Assembly (NCBI GenBank): GCA_032717465.1
Contig: CM064657.1
Coordinates: forward strand, 24,434,658 to 24,498,657
Direction: 5' to 3'
From: Coenobita brevimanus
Lineage: Eukaryota > Arthropoda > Malacostraca > Decapoda > Coenobitidae
Length of the DNA stretch: 64,000 nucleotides
Made by a program: the position numbers and the translations under genes. This document shows, in pieces, positions 22,978 through 34,065 of this stretch (position 1 is its first letter; every line of letters begins with the position of its first letter). The notes below the pieces were generated by a model. That model saw nothing but the letters and a program-made list of their open reading frames with translations. It was not told the origin of the DNA and searched no databases.

Positions 22978-24818
22978 AGGGTAGTGGTGAACAGTGAGGA
23001 TATTAAAGATGCATGGAGAGAGCATTATAACCGGTTGTTGAATGAGGAGTTTGACTGGGACAGGGAAGGTTTGGAGCCAGCAGATCCAGTGTCTGGCCAT
23101 TGGCCTTTGATTGATACTGCTACTGTGAGTGAGGCAATAGGCAGGATGAGGGTGGGGAAGGCAGCAGGTGTGTCTGGGTTGACTGCCGAAATGTTGAAGG
23201 CCTCAGGCGATATAGGAGTGAGTTTAGTCACTGACCTGATAAATAGGATTATTTATGAGTGTGTTGTCCCAGATGATTGGCTGAAGAGTGTAATTGTAAA
23301 TGTATATAAAGGGAAAGGTGATGCCTTGGAAAGAGGAAATTATAGAGGTATAAAGCTTTTAGATCAGATAATGAAGGTAATGGAGAGAGTTTTAGAAGGT
23401 ATGATTAGAGAAAGAGTGAATATTGATGAGATGCAGTTTGGGTTTATGCCAGGTAGGGGGACCACTGATGCCATATTCATTGTTCGACAGCTTCAGGAAA
23501 AATATATTGGTAGGAGAAGGGATCTTTATTTTGTTTTTGTTGATTTGGAAAAGGCCTTTGACAGAGTCCCTAGAGAGGTGGTGAAGTGGGCATTGAGAAA
23601 GCTTGGCTTGGAGGAGTGGCTGGTTAGGGTGGTTATGGCCATGTATGTGGGTGCTCACACCCAGGTGAGAGTGAATGGAGATTTGAGTGATGAGTTTTCC
23701 GTGAATGTTGGTGTGCATCAGGGGTCAGTCTTGAGTCCCATGTTGTTTATCATGGTACTTGAAGCCCTTTCATGTGACTTTAGAAACGGACTCCCGTGGA
23801 AGTTGTTATATGCTGATGATTTGGTGTTGATTGCAGAGAATGAAAGGGAGGTGGAGGAAAGGTTTAGGAAGTGGAGAGATGGTATGGGGCAAAAGGGTTT
23901 AAGGGTAAATGCAGATAAAACAAAAGTGATGATATCTAGGGTTGGTGGCGGTACTGTCAAAGATGAGGGAGAGTGGCCATGTGCAGTTTGCCACAAGGGC
24001 GTGGGAAGCAATTCCATCTTGTGCGGTGTGTGTGATAAATGGCTGCATAAGAGATGTAGTGGTATCAGAGGTAGACTGCGAGATAATGCTGATTTTATGT
24101 GTACGGCGTGTTGGGGTGAGCAGGTGGAGATTGTCAGACGTGAAAGGATTGAACTTGCAGGTGAATCTCTTGAGTGTGTGGAAGAGTTTTGTTATTTGGG
24201 AGACATGTTGTGTGCTGGAGGTGGGGCTGGAGCTAGCTCTGTGGCTAGGGTGAGAAGTGGTTGGAAGAAGTTCAGGGAGCTCTTGCCTCTCCTGACATTG
24301 AGAGGGCTCTCCCTACGTGCTAAGGGGTCTTTGTATGCAGCATGTGTTAGGAGTGTAATGCTGTATGGCAGTGAGACCTGGGCAGTGAGGGAGGAAGATA
24401 TTCGCCAGCTCAGACGTACAGAAATGACAATGATTTGGTGGATGTGCAGTGCGTCCCTGCGTCCAAGGCCTGGAGGGGCTGGGTTTACAATGGAAGAGTT
24501 GAGAGGTAGGATGGGACTGGAGTGTATTGGTGTTGTGATGAGGAGAGGTAGATTGAGGTGGTTTGGACATGTGGAGAGGATGGGGGATGATAATTGGGTG
24601 AGGAAGGTGGGAAGTGTTAATATTGGGGGTGGGGTTATGAGGGGTAGACTGAGAAAGACATGGAACGAGGTCATTAAGTGTAACCTTAGGGTTAAGGGAC
24701 TGAACAGGGAGGCTGCAATGGATCGTGTAGTGTGGAGAGCCGCCATTAGGTGACCAGGGCCAACACATGCAAGCATGTTGGAGCCTTTAAAAATGAACAA
24801 ACAAACAAACGAACAATC
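22978..24818 (+). mobile_element. RTE-B LINE copy 1, 5'-truncated, intact RT frame
   Basis: This element is inserted in the endonuclease region of RTE-A copy 2, in opposite orientation. Sequence on both sides belongs to RTE-A: VYAPTQD on the left, and MWVIV with the N-terminal endonuclease on the right. The 3' end carries an (AAAC)n tail at about 24793-24811, after the stop at 24751-24753. The 5' truncation, lacking the endonuclease, is typical of target-primed reverse transcription. I find no convincing target duplication. Confidence 0.88.
22984..24753 (+). CDS. RTE-B reverse transcriptase with a PHD-like finger
   Basis: The frame of 589 codons is open from the 5' truncation point; 22984 is GTG, not a real start. 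RT motifs are in order: GKAAGVSGLTAEMLK, YRGIKLLDQ, MQFGFMPGRGTTDAIF, FVDLEKAFDRVPRE, GVHQGSVLSPMLF and YADD at about residues 276-279. Residues 333-376 contain C-x2-C, C-x2-C, H-x2-C and C-x2-C (CAVCHKG, CGVCDKWLHKRC, CTAC), a C4HC3 PHD-like zinc finger. A C-terminal domain with RLRWFGHVERMGDDNW follows at about 524. It lacks an endonuclease, so it cannot move by itself. No stop or frameshift interrupts it, so it is young or conserved by chance. Copy 2 at 32640-35831 has the same finger. Confidence 0.92.
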   Translation: MVNSEDIKDAWREHYNRLLNEEFDWDREGLEPADPVSGHWPLIDTATVSEAIGRMRVGKAAGVSGLTAEMLKASGDIGVSLVTDLINRIIYECVVPDDWLKSVIVNVYKGKGDALERGNYRGIKLLDQIMKVMERVLEGMIRERVNIDEMQFGFMPGRGTTDAIFIVRQLQEKYIGRRRDLYFVFVDLEKAFDRVPREVVKWALRKLGLEEWLVRVVMAMYVGAHTQVRVNGDLSDEFSVNVGVHQGSVLSPMLFIMVLEALSCDFRNGLPWKLLYADDLVLIAENEREVEERFRKWRDGMGQKGLRVNADKTKVMISRVGGGTVKDEGEWPCAVCHKGVGSNSILCGVCDKWLHKRCSGIRGRLRDNADFMCTACWGEQVEIVRRERIELAGESLECVEEFCYLGDMLCAGGGAGASSVARVRSGWKKFRELLPLLTLRGLSLRAKGSLYAACVRSVMLYGSETWAVREEDIRQLRRTEMTMIWWMCSASLRPRPGGAGFTMEELRGRMGLECIGVVMRRGRLRWFGHVERMGDDNWVRKVGSVNIGGGVMRGRLRKTWNEVIKCNLRVKGLNREAAMDRVVWRAAIR

Positions 24819-25197
24819 ACCCACATTTGTATTCCAACTTTCAATCTTACCCTCACAATCCTAGAGCCAACTGATCCATACTCTCTTATGTTCTACTTCC
24901 ATCTTTTACTCGCAACAATACACACTCCTTCTTTTGCCCTCTCATTCTCACCTATTCCTGCACATAAACCCCATCCATACTCCCATTCTCTCACACTCTC
25001 TCCTCCACATTTAGTTTCAGTTACTCCACATACATCCACGTTCACACCCTCAAGCACCTGAACAATCTCTCTCTCTCTTTCACCTCATCATTCGCACCCC
25101 TTACATTCCGTGTCACGATCCATACCATGTCCATTGTCCGGTCCTTGGTCATCATCTTTTGGTCAGTCCTTGTCTGAGGCTTCTTGTTCGTCTTTTT
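24819..25197 (-). pseudogene. RTE-A LINE copy 2, start of the endonuclease
   Basis: On the - strand, 25141 down to 24830 encodes the N-terminal endonuclease (MDMVWIVTRNVRGANDEV, then VDVCGVTETKCGGESV with the catalytic Glu context). It runs to the point where RTE-B was inserted and continues at 22977. A stop lies in the middle. 5' of it (25142-25197) is the short leader. Confidence 0.8.
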
Positions 25198-25440
25198 AGT
25201 TAACTGTTTTCTGGGGAGGGGCGCTAACCCTCTGCTTGGCATACTGGAAATTATTAGGCTTGTCACTCAGTGTAAAGCTACCTGAAAATGAAAGGAGAGT
25301 AATAAATAAGTGACAGGAATGATGGGAGAAACAGGAAGAGAGGAGGGCAGACACAGAAAATGAATAATAAAGGTGAAGTAAGGAGTAGGCAGCACTACAT
25401 CAAGTGAGTGGATGATGGTTGCCACCACCTACCACAAGAT
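25198..25440 (-). repeat. SINE module B copy, internally deleted
   Basis: This matches 26206-26520 (GGGAGGGGC.CYAACCCTC, TGTCACTCA.TGTAAAGC.ACCTG, GCAGCACTACATCAAGTGAG) but lacks the middle segment with the GGTTACCACCCAGC motif. It ends at TACCACAAG near 25440. Confidence 0.75.
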
Positions 25441-26145
25441 CATACCTGATATTTACTGTATTGTGGTAAAACATACAATCTCTAGGAAAATCATTGGGTA
25501 TAAAAAGGTATTAGAGTGTACAAAGTGGCAAATAAGTGGTCATCACTTACCGCAACAGAGGATGGAGCGATGCTTGGGCATCAGGAAAAGGTGTATCCGA
25601 GGCTGAGGGGTTAGAGGAGAGGAAATGAGCAGTGTCTCTAACCTCACAAGGGATGAGGCTAGGCCTTGAACCCCTGAAAGTAGCTTCCCCCATCGATTAG
25701 CAAGGCCAGTTTCTGAGATTTTCTCTTGCAAATCAGTTTCATTCACTCTTAACAGGAATCAGGGTAGGGTTTATGTCTCCACGTAAATGATGAAATTCAC
25801 AAATGGAACCCACGTAATAGGAGGGGTTACTGAAGGTAAATAATGAATAAATTACTAAATGTCATCACATAGCAGTATGTCTTCAGTTTGTGTTTTTAAA
25901 TTATCACTTTGTTCATAAGATTGACCTAGGCTGGTGGTACATGCTGTGTAGGGTGCCATAGTAAGAATGTTTGATCATGCCCACCTCCAAGCAGTTTTGT
26001 GCAGGTTGAGGTCTTCACTAATTTGAATACGGTTATCTGGAGGTAGCTACACTGACCAAAAGTGATGTCACTGTACTGAAGAGAAGGGGTTAACAACGTC
26101 CAACTGTTGGACTGCATACAGGATCATAGCAGTGAAAAGGTTAAC
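25441..26145. other. Oaz intron segment; possible lone tRNA-type promoter
   Basis: No coding sequence is visible. On the - strand, a perfect Pol III B-box (GGTTCAAGGCC) lies at 25662-25672. An A-box-like TGGCCTTGCTAATCGATGG lies about 40-50 bp upstream of it. This may be a degenerate tRNA-derived SINE of about 200 bp. No second copy is seen in the window. Confidence 0.35.
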
Positions 26146-26520
26146 TACTATCTATCTATCTATTGCCAGACACCATAATCCCATAAAGGGTGGCCATTTG
26201 ACACTGAGTTAGTTGTTTTACAGGGAGGGGCACCAACCCTCCACCAACCACTTGTTGACACGTAGGGAGCACGTATGGTTTGGTTATATGGTTACCACCC
26301 AGCGTTGTAAATGGTTTCTTGGCTTACAGGAAACCATTTGGCTTGTCACTCAATGTAAAGCCACCTGTAAAGGAAAGAAAAAGAATAAGAAGTGACAGGA
26401 AAGATAGGAGAAATAGGAAGAGAGGAGGGCAGGCATAGAAAAAGAATGATAAAAGCTAAGGAAGTATGCAGCACTACATCAAGTGAGTGGATGATGGTCG
26501 CCACCACCTACCACAAAAGA
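26146..26520 (-). repeat. SINE module B with an RTE-A-like 3' tail
   Basis: Read on the - strand, this starts with the module-B 5' end (GGTAGGTGGTGGCGACC near 26515). It ends with the GGCCACCCTTTATGGGATTA..(GATA)n tail also found at the 3' ends of RTE-A copies 1-3. A tail shared with a LINE is how SINEs commonly recruit LINE machinery. Confidence 0.75.
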
Positions 26521-26904
26521 ACATATTACATAATGCCTGACATACTGTACTGTGTAGTGTTAGTGTCCAGTGAAGGCCAGAGTTTCGTAACACTGTAAAA
26601 ATATTAAAATTAGAAATGTTGTGATGTAGAAAAATCCTCATTGGAACAGTATTCATTAAATTGGGAGTGGAGTTTGATAAATTAAGAAATTTGCCTCACA
26701 ACCACATATATCTCTATTTCATCAAGTACTGTATTTACTATGAGAAGTGAAGGAAGTTTTGTGAAGGTGCTCTGTCAGTGCATTCAAAGTGGTAAACCAA
26801 AAAAATCATAACAGGAGGCAAGTAAAATCAGCATCCCAGAGATTAGAGTTATTACTTTTTTCATAGTGGGATTAACTAATTAACTTGTTTGATATGATTT
26901 TCAG
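26521..26904. other. End of Oaz intron with splice acceptor
   Basis: AT-rich sequence with no repeat recognised. It ends GATATGATTTTCAG at 26904, a standard acceptor. Confidence 0.6.
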
Positions 26905-29429
26905 GCTCTGCGTTGAATGGTGAAGTGCGAGATATGACGTCAGTGCTTGGATTACCAACTTCCCTGGGAGCAACGTTGGGTACAGGCAACCTTCCAACAT
27001 CTCTTACCACTCCTTTGGGTCCAGGATCCTCACGAGGAGTGAGCTGTGAGCTATGTGGTGCACGAGTGGGCAGTGTTGCAGCTTTGCAGCGGCACGTTGT
27101 CACCTCGCACACCTTCACGGATCTCTTAGCCCGAGCAGCTGAGGGAGTATTCTGTGCACAGTGCCTCCTGCCCTTCAGTAACCCAGGTGCTCTTGCAGAA
27201 CACATAAAGTTGGTTCATGCTGGACCAGTCCTATCTGCAGTGCTCAATAAACGCCCGCCCTCACCTCCTAGTGACACACCTACAGATCTCAGTAAAAAGT
27301 CTCGACATGATAATTTAACTTCAGATCTCCCAGCATCCACCCTGCTTTGTAGCCAGTGTAATGCACCATTTACAAACTTTGAATCTTTCCGAAGACACCT
27401 GAAATCACATCTAGATGGAACAGAATTGACATCCAGTGGCACAACATCCCAGCTAGCTTGCCCTGAATGCCGGCTGCCTTTGACATCAGAAACCTCATTA
27501 GAGACACACTTGGCATCACACCTAGGTGTAACTTCTACAGAGTATGGTTGTCAGGCTTGTTTAAAGCTGTTTTCAAAACCTGATGAATTACAAAAACACC
27601 TCATGGACATTCATGCACATCACCTTTACCGTTGTGCTTTATGCAAAGAGATGTTTGACTCGAAAGTGTCTATCCAAGTTCACTTTGCTGTTAAACATAG
27701 TAATGAATGCATTGTACACAAGTGTACACGATGTTCACTAATATTCAGATCACAAACAGAATTTGAAGGACACATACGGGGGAGCCACATGCGACGTGGG
27801 CAAGGTGGGGGTGAAAGTGGTTGTGGTGGGAGTATAGGTGGATCTGGGGGCTCCTATCGCTGCCTCCTGTGCACCCTCAGTCTGAGCTCAGAGGCAGAGT
27901 TGGCTGCTCATGTGTCTACTCACCAGCGTCAGTTCCAGTGTTCCCTTTGTGATGATGCTTTCCATGTAGAATTTCTACTTGACAAACACATGCAAACTCA
28001 GCACAATTCTGAATTAAATGGAAATGTACCTCAGCCTGAAAATCTGGCAAAGCCACGTCGCAGCCCACTAAAAAAAGACTTACGGTGTGATATTTGTGAT
28101 GCTGAGTTCTCCTCAGACTCCACTCTTGTAAATCACAGAAAACAAGCTCATAACATTAAGAGTGGGTCAGTTGGCATAACAGCAAAAGTGGCTGCTGCAT
28201 CACTGAGCCTCTTTTGTGCATACTGCAGTGAGGTGTGTAAGTCTCGAAGTGATCTTGAGGCTCACATGAAATCGCACCAGGGTAACGGTGGTCGTCATAA
28301 ATGTAATATTTGTGATGAACTGTGTCCATCAGCTGCTCTTCTTGCTCAGCATAAGCTTACCCATGTTAAAGTAGTGTCAGGAAGTGCATGTGCAGTGTGT
28401 CGTGAGCCACTAACATCCGAGCAGCAGTTTACAAATCACCAAAATGATCACCACCCTGCTCCACTACCCCAGCCATGTGTGGTGTGCAGACAAACACTTG
28501 TTACTGATATGGAAGTTAGTGTTCATGCAAGGTTTCATGCCGCACAGGCAGCTCAGGCAGCTGCAGCTGCATCTATAGCATCAAGTGTTTATAGTAGTGG
28601 TGATCTGTTGCCTCCTTCAGCTTCTGTCATAACCACTGCAGTCACAGCCTCCACTATAACTACTAATAGTAGCAATAATGGTAGGAACAGCAGCAGTCCA
28701 CGACAGTCCCCATCTTTACGATGCTCAGAGTGCCACTTGAAACTTGAAACTGTAGAGGAGGCAGAGACCCATGCTGCCATTCACCACCACCAACAACATG
28801 GCTTTGGTCGTTCTCAAGCATCTTCATCCCGTACATATCAGTGTATTAAATGCCAAGAGAGCTTTGCCTCCGAAGCCGAAATAGAAGCTCATGTTGCCTC
28901 TCATCTCCTCCATGAGGGATCAGTTCATGAGTGTCATTTGTGCCGTGCCACCTTTGACACTCCTCTACGTCTACAGTGTCATCTTATCGAGCACACATTT
29001 GAGGGGTGTGGAAGCTTCACCTGCTACATGTGTTCCTCTGTCTTCACTACTGCATCCAGACTCCAGCAACACATGGTAGAACATGGCCTCAGTGCTCGTC
29101 CATATGACTGCCACCACTGCCATCAACGTTTCTTTTTCCGTGCTGAACTAGAAAACCATGCACTAACTCATCCAGAGGCATCAGAGGGTGGCTGTCGCGA
29201 GTGCCTGGCAAGTTTCCCAGATCTGCTTCGGCGAAGTATGAGGCGTCAAACCTTTTCTGGCATTGGTGCAAGTCAACATGTGGGATCACATGCAATGCCA
29301 CCACAGTGCAAAACTGACTCCAGATCAGTACTTCCAGCCTCACCATCCATCCCTCATTCAGAGGCTGAAATAGATGTAGGACCAGCCAATGGGCACACTA
29401 CATCTACGACAGAATCTGTAGATGAATAG
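26905..29429 (+). CDS. Oaz: Oaz/ZNF423-ZNF521-like zinc-finger protein, large terminal exon
   Basis: This exon continues in frame from 19108 (G|GC codon) and ends at TAG 29427-29429. It encodes about 840 residues with some 19 C2H2 fingers. Counted from the TTG at 26913, they lie near 45, 81, 146, 183, 213, 241, 271, 317, 343, 392, 435, 464, 493, 522, 604, 644, 674, 704 and 733. A last Cys pair (CREC, 761) has no His pair. Several fingers have long spacers, and a Ser/Thr-rich, Ala-rich linker lies at 545-600. The final block (YQCIKCQESF, HECHLCRATFDTPLRLQCHLI, CHLIEHTFEG, FFFRAELENH) closely follows the C-terminal fingers of ZNF423/ZNF521, the main reason for the name. The frame is intact and codon use differs from the flanking LINEs, so the gene looks functional. 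Confidence 0.93.
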
Positions 29430-29457
29430 GTCAGCTCCTAAAACTTGCGACAACATA

Positions 29458-30767
29458 CGAGGTCTGTCCAAAAAGAAACTGAACTTTTTTCAAAGCACAC
29501 CAGCTAGCTGGCTTAGCATGATTGATGAGCACTGTGTAGCAGCGACTTTTAGCTTTAGTCTAACACTGGCTGCATAATGTCACATCACTTGGTTGTCAAG
29601 GTACACATGCTTGAGTAAACGTGTATTTAGTGCAGTTTGCGAATTTTCTGGTATCGTCTGAAATCATCGAACTTCCAGTATGGATTTTAACTTTGGAAAC
29701 CAAAAAAGTCTGCAGGGGCCAAATCTGGAGAGTAGGGTGGCTAGGCGACGACAGTCAACTTGTGCTTTGCCAAAAAATCATGGAGAAGGAGTGATGTGTG
29801 ACCAGGTGCATTGTCATGGTGCAGCATTCAGGTTTGGCTAGTCCATGCTTCAGGCATCTTCCTTCCCACTGTCACGCTCAGACACTTCAGGACGTCCAAG
29901 TAAAACTCCATGTTGACTGTCTGATAACATGGAACAAACTCATGATGAACAACACCCTTCCAGTCAAAGATGACGATCAACATCACCTTCACATTTAAGC
30001 GATTCTGACTTTTTTTTTCTTTTTTTTTTTAAATAATCGCATGATTACTTTTCAAACCATGGCAATGACTGCTTTTTTGTGTCAACATCGTAGCTGTACA
30101 CCCATGTTTCATCACATTAACATTTTTCAGAAAGTTTTCATTAGCATTTGAACAAACAACTCCTGACTGGCTGTGACATGGTGCTCTTCTTTCTTTTGTC
30201 AGCAGATGTGGCACAAATTTTGTGGCAACACAATGTATCTTCGTTTTTTGTGTTAAAATCGTGTAGCACAAACTTTTGCAGATGCCTGCTTCTTTGGAAA
30301 CTTCACTGACAGTCAAGCAATGATTTTCATGGATCAGAGCACACATTTTCTCAACATGATCGCTGCCTCTTGATGTGGAAGGCCATCCATATTTGGGATC
30401 GTCTTTGGTAAATGTTATTCCTGATTTCAGTTGCTACAACCACTTGTGGAATTGCTTATACTCAAACAATCCTCCCCATAAGCCTGTTGCATTATCTGAA
30501 AAGTCTCTTTTTAAGTTTTTCCTAATTTGAAATAAAATTTCATGCAAACATGGTGATCTTCAGTATATTTTGTGGTTCAGCATTCAGCAGAACACCAAGT
30601 GGACTAAATACACGTTTGCTCAAGTGTGTGTACTTCAATGACTAAGTGACATGGCATGATGCAGGTAGTGTTAGATTGTCGCTGCACAGCACTCCTGTCA
30701 TGATTGTGCTAAGCTGGTTAGTTGGTGCACTGTTTAAAAAGTTTGGTTGCTTTTTGGACAGACCCCG
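29458..30767 (-). mobile_element. mariner (Tc1/mariner) element, full length but dead
   Basis: The ends are CGAGGTCTGTCCAAAAAG at 29458 and the reverse complement of CGGGGTCTGTCCAAAAAG ending at 30767. TA flanks both sides (29456-29457, 30768-30769). The 1310-bp length is standard for mariner. The transposase is on the - strand: helix-turn-helix part HENHCLTVSEVSKEAG (30346 on), the DETW block after a one-base deletion near 30110, HHDNAPGHTSLL near 29820, and PPYSPDLAPADFF near 29740, giving the DD34D catalytic residues. In-frame stops also occur. It starts only 28 bp after the Oaz stop codon, so it probably lies in the 3' UTR. Confidence 0.93.
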
Positions 30768-31279
30768 TATGTCGTATTATAAACTAACGTGTTAGGCTTG
30801 AACTGATTTATTATAGTTCATAATGATTGTATGACAAACAAGAATTTTTTTTTTTTCCTTTGGGTGATGGATTGTTGCACATTTTTTCAAAGATGTAATG
30901 ATTACAGTCGAACTGTAGTTGGATTGAGTAAAAAGTAGCTCTGCAGACATTCATGGCTAGTTTTATGGAGTGGTTGGGTAGTTTCACCTGTACTAATTCT
31001 CTTGGGGAATTGATCGAGAGGTGGTTAACCTCACAAGGAAATTGAAGTACAAAGTTTTTTTTTTTTGTTTATGTATATATGAAATGTACCCTTAGCTTCA
31101 CTTCCCTTACACTGAGATGAACTAAGAAGTATTGTATATGTATTAGTAATTGTAGTTGCAGTGAAAGTAAGGCTTGTTACTTCATCTCACAGTTGTATGT
31201 AGTAGAAATTTTTGAAGCAAATTTTTATTTGGTACCAGTGAATTACATCTGGTCAGATTGTTGCCTATTTGTTAAATGT

Positions 31280-31285
31280 AATAAA
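31280..31285 (+). promoter_or_regulatory. Candidate poly(A) signal AATAAA
   Basis: This is the first canonical AATAAA after the Oaz stop outside the mariner. A T-rich region follows (TTTATTTGTTC). Which signal is used cannot be told from sequence. Confidence 0.4.
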
Positions 31286-31700
31286 TTTATTTGTTCTACA
31301 GGGTATTTACAGTTTTTCTGTAAATAGCATTTATTTATCACTCCTTCATCTTAAGAACCAAGTTTTCATAAAAGTTGGCAGGTAGATGTTTTGAACTTTC
31401 TGAATCATCATATTTTTCCAATACAGTAATTATGCTCAGTATTGTCGTGTTATCACTTTTTGATAATATCTGGTGCTGGGAATTTATTATTATTATTATT
31501 TTTATTTTTATTATTATTATTTTATTGTTATAACAATTATTATAATTTCATTTTCTTGATGTTGTACACATTAAGGCTCTGGACCAAAAGCTGTAATGTA
31601 GATGTTTTTCATATTTTGTGGAAGATTAGTGTGAATAACTTAAAAACTTGCATTTATTTAAAATAATGATTCAAGTGGAATCCTGTTGTATAGTAAGTGG

Positions 31701-31706
31701 AATAAA
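31701..31706 (+). promoter_or_regulatory. Candidate poly(A) signal AATAAA (distal)
   Basis: A second canonical hexamer, about 2.3 kb past the Oaz stop (about 1 kb if the mariner is removed). Confidence 0.4.
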
Positions 31707-31769
31707 ATTTCACTGAAATATGTCATCTACTAACTTGAATACCTGTAAGTGTGTTCATGATCAGAGAAT

Positions 31770-31927
31770 GATGGTAGGTGGTGGTGACCATCATCCACAC
31801 ACCTGATGTAGTACTGCCTACTTCTTACCTTACCTTTATCATTCTTTCCCTGTGTCAGACCTCCTCTCTTCCAATTTCTCCCAACTTTCCTGTCACTACT
31901 TATTACTCATTCTTTCCTTTTCAGGTG
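31770..31927 (+). repeat. SINE module B copy, 3'-truncated
   Basis: This starts GGTAGGTGGTGGTGACC and follows the module-B consensus to TTTCAGGTGAC. A 16-base C run at about 31927-31942 then cuts it off. Confidence 0.75.
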
Positions 31928-31942
31928 ACCCCCCCCCCCCCC

Positions 31943-32639
31943 CCATATTTACTTGCTCGTTGTTGTTGTGGGGGGCTTCGGAGAAGTTGATTAGGACTTC
32001 ATGTGTAGGGGAGCTATTGCAGGATACCTTACGAACTCCAAGATGTGTGGAAGTCTGGTTGCTAGGTGGTTGCTGCACTTTCATCTCCACGCTGCTCTAC
32101 TCTCTCCCCTTTCCATGGGTCCCTGTTGTTGCCCCAGCTAATTTTGCAAGGCTCTTCTACTATTGCATCTTCCTTCCTTTTATCCTGTCCTCTTTGTTCT
32201 ATATTTGGCCGTACATAGAGTGGAATTTTCCACATTCATGAAAATTTTCACCAATGGCCTAGAGCAAGTTGCAATAGGAAAGATTAGGGTGTGCCTGTGG
32301 GCTATTGGTTTGGCCAATTGTTGGGATCATGGTGGTTCAGCACCACCCCAGTGTGTGGACTTCTGTGGAGGCAGACCTCTGCAGGGGCGGAACTGATGCT
32401 GAACTGCAGCTTCTGGATCCCAGGTTGCTTTTGTTTATTGGTAGGACTTTCAGCCAATAGCCAAAGGCCCATCATCATGCTCTCCCATATGGTGTTGCTA
32501 TCCCTTTTAGGGTAGGGTAGGGAGTGCATACTTGAAGCTTGATCCCTACTTGGGTTGTTGGCCAGGCCTCTAGACTCCGGGTTCCACCCAAATGATCCTT
32601 TCTTTTTCAACCGTCACGATGAGCTTTTTCCTTCCTAGC
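31943..32639. other. Unassigned sequence upstream of RTE-B copy 2
   Basis: No frame or repeat match within the window. It may be the 5' leader of RTE-B copy 2, since RTE-B coding begins right after it, but copy 1 is truncated and cannot confirm this. Confidence 0.35.
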
Positions 32640-33352
32640 GAAAATTATGGCAATAAAGAGGGAGAATAGGGATGTCATGGGTGAGCAGTGTGGGAAGAAT
32701 GATGAAGGAAAGGTAGCGGTGAACAGTGGCGATATGCAAGATGCCTGGAGAGAGCACTACAACCGGTTGTTGAAAGAGGAATTTGACCGGGACAGGGATG
32801 ATTAGGAGCCAGCAGATCCAGTGTTTCTCCCTTGGCCTTTGACTGGTGCTATTTCTGTGAGTAGGGCAATAGGCAGGATGCAGGTGGTGAAGGCAGCAGG
32901 TGTGTCTGGGTTGACTGCTGAAATGTTGGAAGCCTCAGGAGATATAGGAGTGGGGTTAGTCACTTTTGGTATTACTATATGAGTGTGTTGTCCCAGATGA
33001 TTGGCTGAAGAGTATAATTGTAAATGTGTACAAGGGGAAGGGTGATGCCCTGGAAAGAGGAAATTGTAGAGACAAAAAGATTTTGGACTAGATAATGAAG
33101 GTAATGGAGAGAGTTCTAGGAGGTATGATTTGGACTTGATAATGAAGGTAATGGAGAAAGTTCTAGGAGGTATGATTAGGGAAAGAGTGAATGTTGATGA
33201 GATGCAGTTTGGGTTTATGCCAGGCAAAGGGACCACTGTTGCCATATTCACTGTTTGAGTGAATATTGATGAGATGCAGTTTGGGTTTATGCCAGGCAAA
33301 GGGACCACTGTTGCCATATTCATTGTTTGACAGCTCGAGGAAAAATATATAG

Positions 33353-33675
33353 GAACAAAAATGGAAGTTGACGAGGTTGGGGAAACGACGAGCTCGAGCT
33401 GGCTGGATGAACGTTGTGAGAAGTGGATGATCAGGACTTTGGCACCCCTTTTTAATGTGGCAGCATCCAGATTGACTCTATCGAATACGTTTATGTGAAG
33501 CTACAGATGTGGTGAATGTTTTTGGTGTATCTGATAGAACCAGGATTCCAGAGGCTTGAATGATGAGTGAGTGGAAGCGTGGCCCATTGGACTGGGCAAA
33601 TTTGGCCTGTCTGGACATTGCTGCTCCTCATCATGCCCTAGGGTGGGAAAGGAGGTCCGGATGATGATGACAAAA
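33353..33675 (+). mobile_element. LINE-C 5'-truncated insertion
   Basis: This is the same 3' segment as 8522-8830 (reverse), ending GGATGATGATG. The flanks repeat ACAAAAATGG, before the insert near 33354 and after it near 33671, and are a good target-site duplication. The host is RTE-B copy 2. Confidence 0.8.
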
Positions 33676-34065
33676 ATGGAACTGTATGTGGTCTTTGTTG
33701 ATCTGGAGAAGGCCTTTACAGAGTCCCTAGAGAGGTGGTGAAGTGGGCAATGAGAAAGCTTGGGATCGAAGAGTGGCTGGTTAGGGTGATTGTGGCCATG
33801 TATGTGGGTGCTCATACGCAGGTAAGGGTGAATAGAAATTTGAGTGAGGAGTTTCTGCAAATGTTCTGTGCATCAAGGGTCAGTCTTGAGCCCCTTGTTG
33901 TTTATTATGGTACTTGAAGCCACCCTCTCACGTGACTTAATTCAGACGTGGACTCCTGTGGGAGATGTATGCTGTTGATTTGGTGTTGGTTGTAGAGAAT
34001 GAAAAGGAGGCAGAGGAAATATTTAGGAAATAAAGAGATGGTATGGTGCCCAAGGGTTTAAGAGT

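Larger units (their letters stand above)
30770..31769 (+). other. Likely 3' UTR of Oaz and downstream sequence
   Basis: AT-rich sequence without an open frame. Homopolymer T runs lie near 30850 and 31060, and a TTA-rich stretch lies near 31485-31530. Two AATAAA poly(A) signals fall in it. Confidence 0.5.

Noticed and set aside
24192..24824. 210-codon - strand frame
   Set aside because: It lies wholly opposite the intact RTE-B reverse transcriptase and has no domain.
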